Below are positions 26,618 to 35,362 of a stretch of 64,000 nucleotides of DNA, in pieces. Below the pieces are notes generated by a model that was not told the origin of the DNA, made no database searches, and worked only from the letters and a program-made list of their open reading frames with translations. Origin of the DNA: Microbulbifer aggregans (lineage in GTDB: Bacteria > Pseudomonadota > Gammaproteobacteria > Pseudomonadales > Cellvibrionaceae); assembly GCF_001750105.1 (NCBI RefSeq), contig NZ_CP014143.1, forward strand, positions 868,001 to 932,000, in the 5' to 3' direction. Position numbers and translations under genes: made by a program. The stretch's first letter is position 1. Each line of letters starts with the position of its first letter.

Positions 26618-27943
26618 TTACAGGATAAACCGGGAAAGGTCTTCATTCTGGCTCAGCTCACCCAGGTGGCTGTCCACGTAACCCGCGTCGATGGTCACCG
26701 TCTTGTGTTCGCCATCGCCGGCGGAGAAGGAGATTTCCTCCAGCAGCCGCTCCAGTACCGTATGCAGGCGGCGCGCGCCGATATTCTCGGTGCGCTCGTT
26801 GACCTCGAACGCCACCTCGGCGATACGGCGAATACCATCCTCAGCGAATTCCAGCTGCAGCCCCTCCGTCATCAACAGGGCTTTTTGCTGTTCGGTCAGG
26901 GAAGCGGACGGCTCGGTGAGGATACGCTGGAAATCCGCTGACGTGAGCGAATCCAGCTCCACCCGGATCGGCAGGCGTCCCTGCAATTCCGGAATCAAAT
27001 CCGACGGCTTGGACAGGTGGAAGGCACCCGAGGCGATGAACAGGATATGGTCGGTCTTGATCATGCCGTGCTTGGTGGTCACGGTAGAGCCCTCGATCAG
27101 CGGCAGCAAGTCACGCTGCACACCCTCGCGGGAGACATCGGCGCCGCCGGTGTCCTGACGCTTGGCTACCTTGTCGATCTCGTCGATAAAGACAATACCG
27201 TTTTGCTCGGCGGCATGAATCGCACGGCTCTTGATCTCCTCGTCATTGACCAGCTTGCCAGCCTCCTCATCGGTGAGCTGCTTCATGGCCTGCTTGACGG
27301 TGAGCTTGCGCTTACGGGTCTTGCCCTGGGACATATTGGAGAACATGCCCTGGAGCTGGTTGGTCATCTCTTCCATGCCGGGAGGTGCCATGATCTCCAC
27401 CCCCATCGGCGACACGGCCATATCGATTTCGATTTCCTTCTCGTTCAGCTCACCCTCGCGCAGCTTCTTGCGGAACAGCTGACGGGTTCCGGAGTCACGC
27501 TCGGTGGGGTCGGTGCTGCGCGCCGGTGGCAGCAGTGCATCGAGCACCCGCTCCTCGGCCGCGTCCATGGCCCGCTGCTGCACACCGGCCATTGCCCGCT
27601 CGCGCTCCAGCTTGATCGCTGTTTCCACCAGGTCACGGACGATGGATTCCACGTCCCGGCCCACGTAGCCCACCTCGGTGAATTTGGTCGCTTCCACCTT
27701 GACGAAAGGCGCACCGGCCAGCTTGGCCAGGCGACGAGCGATCTCGGTCTTACCGACACCGGTGGGGCCGATCATGAGGATATTTTTCGGGGTGATTTCC
27801 CCGCGCAGTTCCTCATTCACCTGCATCCGGCGCCAGCGATTGCGCAGGGCAATGGCCACCGCGCGCTTGGCCTCTTTCTGGCCGACAATATGGCGATCGA
27901 GCTCGTGGACGATTTCTCTGGGGGTCATCTGGGATTCGGACAT
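26618..27943 (-). CDS. hslU: ATP-dependent protease ATPase subunit HslU
   Basis: A 441-residue AAA+ unfoldase that feeds substrates to HslV. Walker A is [10 protein letters not shown] near residue 57, the pore motif is GYVGRD, Walker B is IVFIDEIDK, and the C-terminal tail DLSRFIL inserts into HslV pockets. The inserted I-domain is present. Length fits the family. It follows hslV after a gap of 131 bases that is rich in hairpins. Confidence 0.98.
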   Translation of the reverse strand: MSESQMTPREIVHELDRHIVGQKEAKRAVAIALRNRWRRMQVNEELRGEITPKNILMIGPTGVGKTEIARRLAKLAGAPFVKVEATKFTEVGYVGRDVESIVRDLVETAIKLERERAMAGVQQRAMDAAEERVLDALLPPARSTDPTERDSGTRQLFRKKLREGELNEKEIEIDMAVSPMGVEIMAPPGMEEMTNQLQGMFSNMSQGKTRKRKLTVKQAMKQLTDEEAGKLVNDEEIKSRAIHAAEQNGIVFIDEIDKVAKRQDTGGADVSREGVQRDLLPLIEGSTVTTKHGMIKTDHILFIASGAFHLSKPSDLIPELQGRLPIRVELDSLTSADFQRILTEPSASLTEQQKALLMTEGLQLEFAEDGIRRIAEVAFEVNERTENIGARRLHTVLERLLEEISFSAGDGEHKTVTIDAGYVDSHLGELSQNEDLSRFIL

Positions 27944-27991
27944 GGAATTCTCTCTACTTGGTAGCCCTCGCAGGCCATGGAAGGCCCGCGC

Positions 27992-28073
27992 GCAAATCCT
28001 TGATTTGCTGGAGCCGGGACGGACATGCGCCGACCCGGCGCCTTCTGTTGCATGCAGGAAGCATTCAACAGAA
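27992..28073 (-). other. Hairpin cluster between hslV and hslU
   Basis: TTCTGTTG (28043-28050) pairs with CAACAGAA (28066-28073), extended by ATGC/GCAT to a near-continuous 13-bp stem starting one base after the hslV stop. GCAAATC (27992-27998) pairs with GATTTGC (28002-28008) across a 3-base loop. Neither is followed by a T-tract on the minus strand, so these look like mRNA stability or processing elements rather than terminators. Confidence 0.55.
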
Positions 28074-28074
28074 C

Positions 28075-28614
28075 TTAAAAGCTCAGCTCTTCGATGGTGT
28101 GGTTCTGGTTGGTATAGACGCAGATATCGCCGGCGATCTTCAGGCCCTGCTCGACAATGGTGCGCGCATCCAGGTCGGTATTTTCCAACAGCGCCCGGGC
28201 GGCGGACTGGGCAAAGGGGCCGCCGGAACCGATCGCGATCAGGTCATTTTCCGGCTGGATCACGTCGCCGTTACCGGTGACGATCAGGCTGGCGGTCTCA
28301 TCCGCCACAGCCAGCAGCGCTTCCAGACGACGCAGGGCGCGGTCGGTGCGCCAGTCCTTGGCCAGCTCTACCGCTGCGCGGGTCAGCTGGCCGCCGTGGG
28401 CCTCCAGCTTGGCCTCGAAACGCTCGAACAGGGTAAAGGCGTCGGCAGTGCCTCCGGCGAAGCCGGCGATCACGCGGTCTTTGTAAAGGCGACGCACCTT
28501 GCGGGCATTGCCCTTCATGACGGTATTGCCCATCGAGACCTGGCCGTCGCCGCCGATGACGACCTTGCCATTGCGCCGGCAGGAAAGGATGGTGGTTCCG
28601 CGAAACTGTTCCAC
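28075..28614 (-). CDS. hslV: ATP-dependent protease peptidase subunit HslV
   Basis: A 179-residue threonine peptidase of the proteasome-like HslUV complex. After removal of a short propeptide (MEQFRG), the mature protein would begin with the catalytic Thr7 of [10 protein letters not shown]. The [15 protein letters not shown] and [14 protein letters not shown] segments are family hallmarks. The start is a GTG at 28614, chosen because AAGGGG lies upstream and MEQF(R/H)GTT is a known HslV N-terminus. An open frame to 28698 is not conserved in type. Confidence 0.97.
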   Translation of the reverse strand: MEQFRGTTILSCRRNGKVVIGGDGQVSMGNTVMKGNARKVRRLYKDRVIAGFAGGTADAFTLFERFEAKLEAHGGQLTRAAVELAKDWRTDRALRRLEALLAVADETASLIVTGNGDVIQPENDLIAIGSGGPFAQSAARALLENTDLDARTIVEQGLKIAGDICVYTNQNHTIEELSF

Positions 28615-28717
28615 TGTGGGCCCCTTGTCGGTTACTCCTGCGGCTGCAGGGGATCGGTTCAGAACCATGTAAGTGTGGTCGACCGCATCGCTTTTCAACT
28701 CGAAGCGCGCAAACCCC

Positions 28718-28723
28718 TATAAT
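28718..28723 (+). promoter_or_regulatory. TATAAT -10 element upstream of the DUF2798 gene
   Basis: A perfect TATAAT lies 42 bases before the ATG at 28765. The -35 region (about 28694-28700) matches poorly, so the promoter may need an activator or may be weak. Confidence 0.45.
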
Positions 28724-28764
28724 GCGCGCCCTGAGAATTGACCGATTCACCGCCGGAGCCGTGC

Positions 28765-29007
28765 ATGGCCAAGTTGTCCCCACGCTTTTACACCCTGGTC
28801 TTCGCCCTGATCATGTCCTGCCTGATGTCGCTGCTGATGTCCGGGGTGATCACCGCCATCAATACCGGATTCGATCCCGGCTTCCTGCTGCGCTGGCTGC
28901 GCGCCTGGGTCGTGGCGTGGGTCGTGGCGTTCCCGCTGGTTTCCTTTATTGCGCCGCTGGCCCACCGGCTCACACGACGCATAGTGGAACCGGCGGCATC
29001 GTCCTGA
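28765..29007 (+). CDS. DUF2798 two-helix membrane protein
   Basis: An 80-residue protein with two membrane helices (about 8-30 and 42-65). The family pattern is present: FALIMSCLMSLLMSGVIT, then LLRWLRAWVVAW, AFPLVSFIAPLAHRL. DUF2798 proteins are small inner membrane proteins of unknown role. The ATG at 28765 fits the family start; an upstream TTG would add nine residues. It is divergent from hslV. Confidence 0.85.
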   Translation: MAKLSPRFYTLVFALIMSCLMSLLMSGVITAINTGFDPGFLLRWLRAWVVAWVVAFPLVSFIAPLAHRLTRRIVEPAASS

Positions 29008-29029
29008 CCGCGGATCTGCAGCCCTGACG

Positions 29030-29053
29030 AAAACGCCCCGCAATGCGGGGCGT
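29030..29053 (-). terminator. Rho-independent terminator of the SPOR gene
   Basis: Stem ACGCCCCGC / GCGGGGCGT with an AAT loop. The four A's at 29030-29033 give a short U-tract on the minus strand. It lies between convergent gene ends and may also slow plus-strand transcripts. Confidence 0.75.
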
Positions 29054-29082
29054 CGGCATAGGGTCGGGTCAGGTGGCAGATA

Positions 29083-29667
29083 TCAGCGGCTGGTGGGTCG
29101 CTTTAGTACCAGCGGCATCAGCTGGTGCTCCGCGAGGATCTCACGCGCCTTGGCCACTCGCGAGCGGCTCTGATAGGGACCCACCAGAACCCGATGCCAG
29201 GTACCGCGGCTGTCGGTGGCGGTCTCGACGCTGACATCCAGGTTGGCGAGGGTCAGCTGTGCACGCAGACGCTCTGCCTCGGCGGCATCGCGAAAAGAGG
29301 CCGCCTGGAGGATATAGACCAGCGCCGGCTCCACCGGCACCGGTGTCGGCGCAGTGGATTCTGTCGGCTCAGAATCCCCGGGCTCAGTACGGCGACGCAC
29401 TGGCTGGGCGGTCTTGGGTGGAGGCACCGCCACCTCGTTCTCCTGCAGCAGGGTATAGAAATCGAAGCGCGGCTTGGATTCCTGCTCGGCCGGCTGACTC
29501 TGCACCGCGCGCGGTTTCTCTTGTGTCACCGCCGGAGCATCCCCCTGCAGGCCATTCAGGAACAGGATAAACACCGCGAAGCCACCGGTGAAATTCCCCA
29601 GCACAAACCATACCCAGGCGGGCTTGCTTCCATTATTGCTGTGGCGGCTGGCATTGCGGCGACTCAT
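29083..29667 (-). CDS. SPOR domain protein, FtsN-like
   Basis: A 194-residue bitopic membrane protein: a short basic cytoplasmic start, a helix (WVWFVLGNFTGGFAVFILFL, about 17-36), a Pro/Glu/Gln-rich periplasmic linker containing the FDFYTLL motif, and a C-terminal SPOR domain (VYILQAASFRDAAEAERLRA ... VLVGPYQSRSRVAKAREIL). SPOR domains bind denuded glycan strands at the septum. The FDFYTLL segment is seen in Pseudomonas and related FtsN-like proteins. The ATG at 29667 has AGAGAAG upstream. It lies just downstream of priA; argS, which usually sits between them, is missing. Confidence 0.88.
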   Translation of the reverse strand: MSRRNASRHSNNGSKPAWVWFVLGNFTGGFAVFILFLNGLQGDAPAVTQEKPRAVQSQPAEQESKPRFDFYTLLQENEVAVPPPKTAQPVRRRTEPGDSEPTESTAPTPVPVEPALVYILQAASFRDAAEAERLRAQLTLANLDVSVETATDSRGTWHRVLVGPYQSRSRVAKAREILAEHQLMPLVLKRPTSR

Positions 29668-29790
29668 AGACGTGACTTCTCTGTCTGCGGGATCGTTATC
29701 GGTATGGTTGTTCTCTGGCGGCAAATTGTAACGCGATTCAGTCCGGGACGCGCCGTCGCTGCCCTTTAATCTCTGGCCAGGTCCAGCGGC

Positions 29791-32004
29791 TCAGGCAAGC
29801 TCCTGCGCATCCATATCCACAGCCCAGCGGAGGCGCCGGTTGCGGTTGCCCTCCGCCCAGGCGCAGAACCGTGCCAGCAGGGGTGGCAGAGCCGCGCGCT
29901 GCTCCGCTGTGATCTGCACGTAAAAGCGGAAACGCCCGGATTTGCGCTCGAGCAGGGCCGGGACCGGCCCCAGGTATTGCAACTGAGGTGACGATGGCGC
30001 CAGTGACTCGAGCATGGCCCGGGCCTGCTCGAGGAATTCCTGCGCCCAGCGCGGCTCCTCGCACTCGGCACGCAACAGCGCCATGGCGCGCACCGGCGGC
30101 AGGCCCGCGGCGGCCCGGTCCCGCAACAATTGCCGCGCATAGGGGCCGTAACCCTTTTCCAGCAGCAGTTGCAGTAAGGGATGTTCCGGGTAGCGGCTCT
30201 GCACCAGAACCCGGCCCGCCAGCTCGCCGCGCCCTGCGCGACCGGCCACCTGTTCCAGCAACTGCCCCATGCGCTCCGAGGCACGAAAATCGGCGCTGAA
30301 CAGACCGCCATCCGCATCCTGGATGACCACCAGCGTCACCTTCGGCAAGTGGTGGCCCTTGGCCAGCATCTGGGTGCCCAGCAACAGGCAGGGCTCACCC
30401 GCCCGGGCCGGCGCCAGCAGCCGATCCAGCGCCTCCTTGCTCGAGGTCGTATCGCGGTCGACCCGGATCACGGGATAGTCGGCGAACCGGCTGGCCAGCA
30501 GCGCCTCGCTGCGTTCGGTGCCGCCACCGAGTGCACTGAGGGAACGGCTGTGGCAGGCCGGGCAGCTGTCCACCAGGGGACGGCGGTAATCACAGTGGTG
30601 GCAGCGCAGGCTGCGCTCACGTCGGTGCAGGGTCAGCTTGCTCGAACAGTGGGGGCAGTCCGCCAGCCAGCCGCAGTCGTCGCAGGCCAGCGCCGGCGAG
30701 AACCCGCGGCGGTTGATGAACACCAGCGCCTGCTCGCCCCGGTCCAGGGTTTCGCCGATATGGCGCAGTACCTGGGGCGCAAAGCCTTCCTCCAGCTGCT
30801 GGCCGAGGGTTGGCACTACGTGGATCTGTGGCGGCCGGGCAGCGCCGGCGCGCTGGCGCAGCCGCAGGTGCCGGTAGCGGTCGGTGAGGGCATTGTGCAG
30901 GCTCTCCAGGGACGGTGTTGCCGAGCCCAGTAAAACCGGCACATTTGCCATCCGCCCGAGCACCACCGCCAGGTCGCGGGCGGAGTAGCGCACACCGTCC
31001 TGCTGTTTGAACGAGCCGTCATGCTCCTCATCGACGATCACCACACCGAGGCGCGGCAGCGGCGTGAGAATCGCCGAGCGGGTGCCGATTACGATATCCG
31101 CCTGGCCGCCGGCAGCGGCGAGCCATGCCTGTGCCCGCTCGCCCTCGGCCAGCCCCGAGTGCAGGGCGGCAATGCTGCGGCCGGGAAAGCGGGCGGCGAT
31201 GCGGCGCAGGGTCTGCGGCGTGAGGCCGATCTCCGGCACCAATAACAGAGCCTGGCGCCCGGCCTGCAGTACGCGATCCATCAGGCGCAGGTACACCTCG
31301 GTCTTGCCACTGCCGGTGGTACCCTCCAGCAGGGACGCCGAAAAGCCCTCGGCGGGAATTTCCGCCAGCACCTGCCGCTGCTCCTCGTTGAGCTCCGGCG
31401 ATGGTGACGGCTCGGCAGCGGGGAGAGGCGGCGGTACGGTGGGGCCCACTTTCCAGGTCACGAGGCCCCGCTCCTCCAGGGCGCGGATGACTGGTGTTGT
31501 CACCCCCTCGGTGCGCAGCGCGGTCCTGCTCTGGGGACCCGCAGACAGGAGTCTCTGTAGCAGTGCCTGCTGTTTCGGCGCCCGGGCCAGGGCAGTCTCG
31601 GGCAGCCCCTTACCCTCGGTTGTGAGTGTCAGCCACTGCTCCGCCCAGTGATCGGCGGGCTTGCCCTTGCGCAGGGCCGCCGGCAACGCGGCGCTATACA
31701 GTTCTCCCGGCGGCGCCTGGTAGTAGGAGGCCGCCCAGCGCATGAATTCCCGGCTGCGAGCATCGAACAGGGGCTGGTGGTCGACCAGCTCCAGGGCCGG
31801 CTTCAGGTTTGCAAGTGAGGATTCACTCACCTTTTCAACTAGTACCGCCAACAGTTTACGCCCGCCGAAGGGCACCCACAGCCGCTGACCGGGGTGCAGG
31901 CTGGCGGCATCGACTCCCGCCGGGGGCAGGTAGTCGAATAGCCGGCGCAGGGGCACGGGCACTGCCAACCGCAGGATACCGCCCTGTTGATCCGCCTGTT
32001 GCAA
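29791..32004 (-). CDS. priA: Primosomal protein N', replication restart helicase
   Basis: The 737-residue helicase recognises stalled forks and reloads the replisome. An N-terminal DNA-binding domain is followed by Walker A GTTGSGKTE, the DEEHD Walker B box, and a zinc region with eight cysteines in CDDCGWLADCPHC and CHHC...CPACHS, placed within the helicase half as in all PriA. Family length. The start is a TTG at 32004 with GGGGGCGAGG upstream; no ATG is close. It is divergent from rpmE. Confidence 0.96.
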   Translation of the reverse strand: MQQADQQGGILRLAVPVPLRRLFDYLPPAGVDAASLHPGQRLWVPFGGRKLLAVLVEKVSESSLANLKPALELVDHQPLFDARSREFMRWAASYYQAPPGELYSAALPAALRKGKPADHWAEQWLTLTTEGKGLPETALARAPKQQALLQRLLSAGPQSRTALRTEGVTTPVIRALEERGLVTWKVGPTVPPPLPAAEPSPSPELNEEQRQVLAEIPAEGFSASLLEGTTGSGKTEVYLRLMDRVLQAGRQALLLVPEIGLTPQTLRRIAARFPGRSIAALHSGLAEGERAQAWLAAAGGQADIVIGTRSAILTPLPRLGVVIVDEEHDGSFKQQDGVRYSARDLAVVLGRMANVPVLLGSATPSLESLHNALTDRYRHLRLRQRAGAARPPQIHVVPTLGQQLEEGFAPQVLRHIGETLDRGEQALVFINRRGFSPALACDDCGWLADCPHCSSKLTLHRRERSLRCHHCDYRRPLVDSCPACHSRSLSALGGGTERSEALLASRFADYPVIRVDRDTTSSKEALDRLLAPARAGEPCLLLGTQMLAKGHHLPKVTLVVIQDADGGLFSADFRASERMGQLLEQVAGRAGRGELAGRVLVQSRYPEHPLLQLLLEKGYGPYARQLLRDRAAAGLPPVRAMALLRAECEEPRWAQEFLEQARAMLESLAPSSPQLQYLGPVPALLERKSGRFRFYVQITAEQRAALPPLLARFCAWAEGNRNRRLRWAVDMDAQELA

Positions 32005-32151
32005 ACCTCGCCCCCCAACTGCCCGAAGACTCTCTCGACGACACAGTCACGCGCCGCCCACCCAGGGGGTTAGTGTACTGCCTGGCGCAAGAACTGCCGA
32101 CCGCCGGCTGCACCCCCAGCACCTGTACTGGCCGCGGCGGCTTTCCGGTAC

Positions 32152-32179
32152 TTGATCGCCGGCGCTATTCTGATAGTAT
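32152..32179 (+). promoter_or_regulatory. Putative promoter of rpmE
   Basis: TTGATC (32152-32157) and TAGTAT (32174-32179) with a 16-base spacer. The spacer and -10 lie inside a dyad, GGCGC (32161-32165) and GCGCC (32180-32184). The roughly 105-base leader to rpmE has further small G/C-rich stems. Confidence 0.35.
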
Positions 32180-32289
32180 GCGCCGACTTTTTAAGCAGCC
32201 CGGACCTCCGGCAACCCCGGCGGTTCCTATACCAACGACGATTCCGTGCTCGGCAACTGACCGGGTGGCGGACTCGGAAAGAGGCCATT

Positions 32290-32502
32290 ATGAAAACCGA
32301 TATCCATCCGAATTACGCCGAGGTCAATGCAACCTGCTCCTGCGGCAACGTAATCAAGACCCGCTCCACCCTGGCAAAAGACATCCAGCTGGACGTTTGC
32401 TCCCAGTGCCACCCGTTCTACACCGGCAAGCAGAAGCAGGCGACCACCGGTGGCCGTGTCGACCGCTTCAAGAAGCGCTTCGGCAGCCGTATCAGCAAGT
32501 AA
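32290..32502 (+). CDS. rpmE: 50S ribosomal protein L31, zinc-binding type
   Basis: A 70-residue component of the large subunit forming a bridge to the 30S head. The zinc ligands Cys16, Cys18, Cys37 and Cys40 ([15 protein letters not shown]) are all present, so this is the zinc-containing (C+) form. The ATG at 32290 follows GAAAGAGG. It is followed by a strong terminator that lies inside the next gene. Confidence 0.98.
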   Translation: MKTDIHPNYAEVNATCSCGNVIKTRSTLAKDIQLDVCSQCHPFYTGKQKQATTGGRVDRFKKRFGSRISK

Positions 32503-32531
32503 GGCAAAGGCTCGTCAGAGCGCCTGGCGCC

Positions 32532-33374
32532 ATGACGACCCCCTTGGCGACCGCTGCACTTTGCGCGCGGTCGTCACAGCCGAGAAAGGCACCCTGGACC
32601 ATGGTCCTCGGTGCCTTTTTTTGTGCCCTGGGCTTGTGCCTGCCAGCGGCGGCCGACTGTGTACTGGGACCGGCAGACGAAATCGTGGCCCTGGAGCGGG
32701 TCCAGGACGGTGACACCCTGTTGCTGAAGGATGGCCGCAGTGTGCGCCTCATCGGCGTCAACGCCCCGGAGCTTGCCCGCAACGGCCATGCCGCAGAGCC
32801 ACTGGCAGAAGAGGCACTGGAGTTCGCCCAACGCTTTCTGGGAGGGCACGGCCTGGAGCTGGTATATGACCGGGACCGCCGCGATCGCTACGGGCGGGTG
32901 CTGGCCCACGTCTACAACTATCGCGGCGAAAGCCTGGAGGCGGCACTGCTGGCCGCCGGCCTCGCTTTTCATGTCGCCATCGCCCCCAACCTGGCCCTGG
33001 CCGAGTGCCTGTCGGAACGCCAGACCGAAGCCCGCCGAGCCGGGCGCGGTATCTGGGCGCCAGGTGTCTGGCCCATACTCAACGCAGGTGAAGTGCGCCC
33101 GGGTGATGGCGGCTTTGTGCTGCTGCGGGGACGGGTGCGCGAAGTAGACCGCAATCGCTTTGTCTGGCTTGAACTGGACGGCCCCGTCGCCGTGCGGCTG
33201 CGCCGTGAAGGGGAAAATGGCCAGCTGGTCAGGCGCGATTGGCAAGACAAGCAAATAGAAGTGAAAGGCTGGCTGGTGGACCGAGGGGCGAAATATATAT
33301 CCCGATTCCCGCAGAATAAACGCTGGTTTATTGCGGTGGACTCCGAATTTACCATTGAATTTAGTAGGGAATGA
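32532..33374 (+). CDS. Secreted thermonuclease-like (SNase) nuclease
   Basis: A 280-residue protein with an N-terminal signal sequence (RKAPW, hydrophobic core, PAAADC) and a staphylococcal-nuclease-fold domain. The catalytic Asp is in ALERVQDGDTL. Two Arg-bearing segments follow: VRLIGVNAPE and RDRYGRVLAHVY, with a downstream Glu. A second OB-like part (LRGRVREVDRNRFVWLELDG) follows. It should cut DNA and RNA outside the cytoplasm. The ATG at 32532 gives a charged n-region but has a weak ribosome site; an ATG at 32601 lies in the loop of the rpmE terminator and would give a signal peptide without a basic start. Confidence 0.85.
   Translation: MTTPLATAALCARSSQPRKAPWTMVLGAFFCALGLCLPAAADCVLGPADEIVALERVQDGDTLLLKDGRSVRLIGVNAPELARNGHAAEPLAEEALEFAQRFLGGHGLELVYDRDRRDRYGRVLAHVYNYRGESLEAALLAAGLAFHVAIAPNLALAECLSERQTEARRAGRGIWAPGVWPILNAGEVRPGDGGFVLLRGRVREVDRNRFVWLELDGPVAVRLRREGENGQLVRRDWQDKQIEVKGWLVDRGAKYISRFPQNKRWFIAVDSEFTIEFSRE
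32585..32622 (+). terminator. Rho-independent terminator of rpmE, inside the nuclease coding start
   Basis: Outer stem AAAGGCACC (32585-32593) / GGTGCCTTT (32610-32618), an inner palindrome GGACCATGGTCC, then seven T (32616-32622). It lies 83 bases after the rpmE stop and within codons 18-31 of the nuclease gene. Confidence 0.85.
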
Positions 33375-33495
33375 TCGCCGACTCGCCCTTGTCGCCTTGT
33401 GACATCAATCCCCTCTCGGTTATTCTCTGCGCCCCCGCAGTAACCCCGCCGACCCCCCATGTGTCGGCAGAGAACGCAAAGAGATAATTTCCACG

Positions 33496-34749
33496 ATGAC
33501 GGATGCAAAGCGCCAGGCAGCGCTGGATTACCACGCGCTCCCCACCCCGGGAAAACTCTCGGTTGAACTCACCACCCCGGCCCAAACCCAGGAAGATCTC
33601 TCCCTGGCCTACAGCCCTGGTGTGGCGGAACCGGTGCGCGAGATCGCCAAAGACCCGGAAACCGCTTACCTCTACACCGGCAAGGGCAATCTGGTGGCGG
33701 TCATCTCCGACGGCAGCGCCATCCTCGGCCTTGGCAACCTGGGCCCGCTTGCATCCAAGCCGGTGATGGAAGGCAAATCGCTGCTGTTCAAGCGCTTTGC
33801 TGACATCAATTCCGTGGATATCGAGGTCGATGCGCCGAGCCCGGAGCAGTTTATCCAGACGGTCTCGAATATCGCCAATACCTTCGGTGGCATCAATCTC
33901 GAAGACATCAAGGCGCCGGAGTGCTTCCACATCGAAGAGGCCCTGATCGAGCGCTGCCAGGTGCCGGTATTTCACGATGACCAGCACGGTACCGCCATCG
34001 TTACCGTGGCGGGTATGCTGAACGCGCTGGAAATCCAGGGTAAGCAGATCGAAAACGCCCGCATCGTCTGCCTCGGCGCCGGTGCTGCCGCCACAGCCTG
34101 TTGCAAGCTGCTACTGGCCGCCGGTGCCCGCAAAGAACAGATCACCATGTTGGACAGCCGCGGGGTCATTCACTCCGGGCGTACCGATATCAATGCCTAC
34201 AAGGGAGAGTGGGCGCGGGATACCGACATGCGCACTCTGGACGATGCCATCGACGGCGCAGACGTGTTCCTGGGCGTATCCGGTCCGGACCTGTTATCCG
34301 CCGAGCAACTGGCGAAGATGGCTGCGCGCCCGATTGTCTTCGCCTGCTCCAACCCCAACCCCGAGATTGCGCCGGAACTGGCCCACCGCACCCGTGATGA
34401 TCTGATCATGGCCACCGGCCGTTCCGACTACCCGAACCAGGTGAACAATGTGCTCTGCTTCCCGTTCATCTTCCGCGGGGCACTGGATGTACGCGCCGTG
34501 CGCATCAATGAGGCCATGAAGCTGGCGGCGATCGAAGCCATCCGCAAGATTGCCCACCTGCCGGTGCCGGACTCGGTACGGGCGGGCTATGGCGGCATCG
34601 AGCTGTCGTTTGGCTCGGAATATATTCTGCCGAAACCCACCGATCCGCGCCTGCTGCCCGAGGTAGCCGCCGCCGTCGCCAGAGCCGCGGTAGACAGCGG
34701 CGCCGCCCGCTTGCCCTATCCGGAACACTACCCCCTGGCAGCCCTCTGA
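33496..34749 (+). CDS. Malic enzyme (NAD(P)-dependent), short form
   Basis: A 417-residue cytoplasmic enzyme decarboxylating malate to pyruvate with formation of NAD(P)H. The malic domain shows [12 protein letters not shown] with the catalytic Tyr, the Lys of the [13 protein letters not shown] segment, and the metal-binding FHDDQHGTA. The Rossmann motif is LGAGAAA. It lacks the C-terminal phosphotransacetylase domain of MaeB, so it is the short bacterial form. NADP or NAD preference cannot be read with certainty. Downstream lies a perfect 10-bp hairpin. Confidence 0.93.
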   Translation: MTDAKRQAALDYHALPTPGKLSVELTTPAQTQEDLSLAYSPGVAEPVREIAKDPETAYLYTGKGNLVAVISDGSAILGLGNLGPLASKPVMEGKSLLFKRFADINSVDIEVDAPSPEQFIQTVSNIANTFGGINLEDIKAPECFHIEEALIERCQVPVFHDDQHGTAIVTVAGMLNALEIQGKQIENARIVCLGAGAAATACCKLLLAAGARKEQITMLDSRGVIHSGRTDINAYKGEWARDTDMRTLDDAIDGADVFLGVSGPDLLSAEQLAKMAARPIVFACSNPNPEIAPELAHRTRDDLIMATGRSDYPNQVNNVLCFPFIFRGALDVRAVRINEAMKLAAIEAIRKIAHLPVPDSVRAGYGGIELSFGSEYILPKPTDPRLLPEVAAAVARAAVDSGAARLPYPEHYPLAAL

Positions 34750-34758
34750 TCCCCGGTA

Positions 34759-34780
34759 TGCCCCGGCTTGAGCCGGGGCA
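34759..34780 (+). other. Hairpin after the malic enzyme gene
   Basis: TGCCCCGGCT (34759-34768) and AGCCGGGGCA (34771-34780), a perfect 10-bp G/C-rich stem with a 2-base gap. There is no T-tract after it, so it is a weak terminator candidate or an mRNA 3' stabiliser. Confidence 0.5.
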
Positions 34781-34831
34781 CACCCCTCGCTACACTGCTC
34801 TCCTGATACGTCATGAGAGTTTCCCCACCGC

Positions 34832-35242
34832 ATGAGTCACGTCTACGTGCTGACCAACCAGCACAAGCAGTTCCTGAGCAAGAGCAACGAGTGGATCGAC
34901 GGCCGCGAGGCGGGTCGCCTGTTCCGCAGCGAGTACAAGGATGTCGCCATCAACCAGATGTTTGAGGCCAACACCCGCAACGTCAATCTGCGTATCGAAC
35001 TGCTCGAATGTCCCCTGAACACCAAGGGCCAGCCCCAGGTACCCGCTGAGGCGCTGGGAGATCCGGAAATCCAGCCGGGCGCGCCGGAAGAGATGCCGCC
35101 GACGACCAGCCCGGAGGTGAACCCGGAGCCGGCACCGGAGATCGAACCGGACGGAACTCCGGAGATCACTCCGGAGGAACCGCCGGAGATTACCCCCGAG
35201 CAGCCCGCAGAAGACATGGCGCAATCCGGATCTGCCGTCTGA
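34832..35242 (+). CDS. Hypothetical protein with a Pro/Glu-rich repeat tail
   Basis: 136 residues. The first 65 form a compact, conserved-looking domain (MSHVYVLTNQHKQFLSKSNEW, KDVAINQMFEANTRNVNLRIEL) with no signal peptide. The rest is a low-complexity acidic tail of imperfect EITPE/EIEPD/EVNPE units. A short homologue of the N-terminal part sits beside malic enzyme in Pseudomonas as I recall it. The function is unknown. The tail is probably disordered and may be a protein-binding arm. Confidence 0.75.
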   Translation: MSHVYVLTNQHKQFLSKSNEWIDGREAGRLFRSEYKDVAINQMFEANTRNVNLRIELLECPLNTKGQPQVPAEALGDPEIQPGAPEEMPPTTSPEVNPEPAPEIEPDGTPEITPEEPPEITPEQPAEDMAQSGSAV

Positions 35243-35362
35243 GTGACTTGAGTTGCCCCGCGCCGCCCCCATATCGGTGCGACTGCCATCTCCAGCCGCA
35301 CTGTGGGCGGAGTCTGGCTGCGGGAGCCGAACGGCAGTATCAGCCTCAGTAAGGAGTTTCGA

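Noticed and set aside
32161..32184. GGCGC...GCGCC dyad at the rpmE promoter as a Zur operator
   Set aside because: Does not match the A/T-rich Zur consensus, and zinc-type L31 genes are normally not Zur-repressed.
34759..34780. Hairpin after malic enzyme as an intrinsic terminator
   Set aside because: The stem is excellent but no T-tract follows, so it is listed only as a hairpin.
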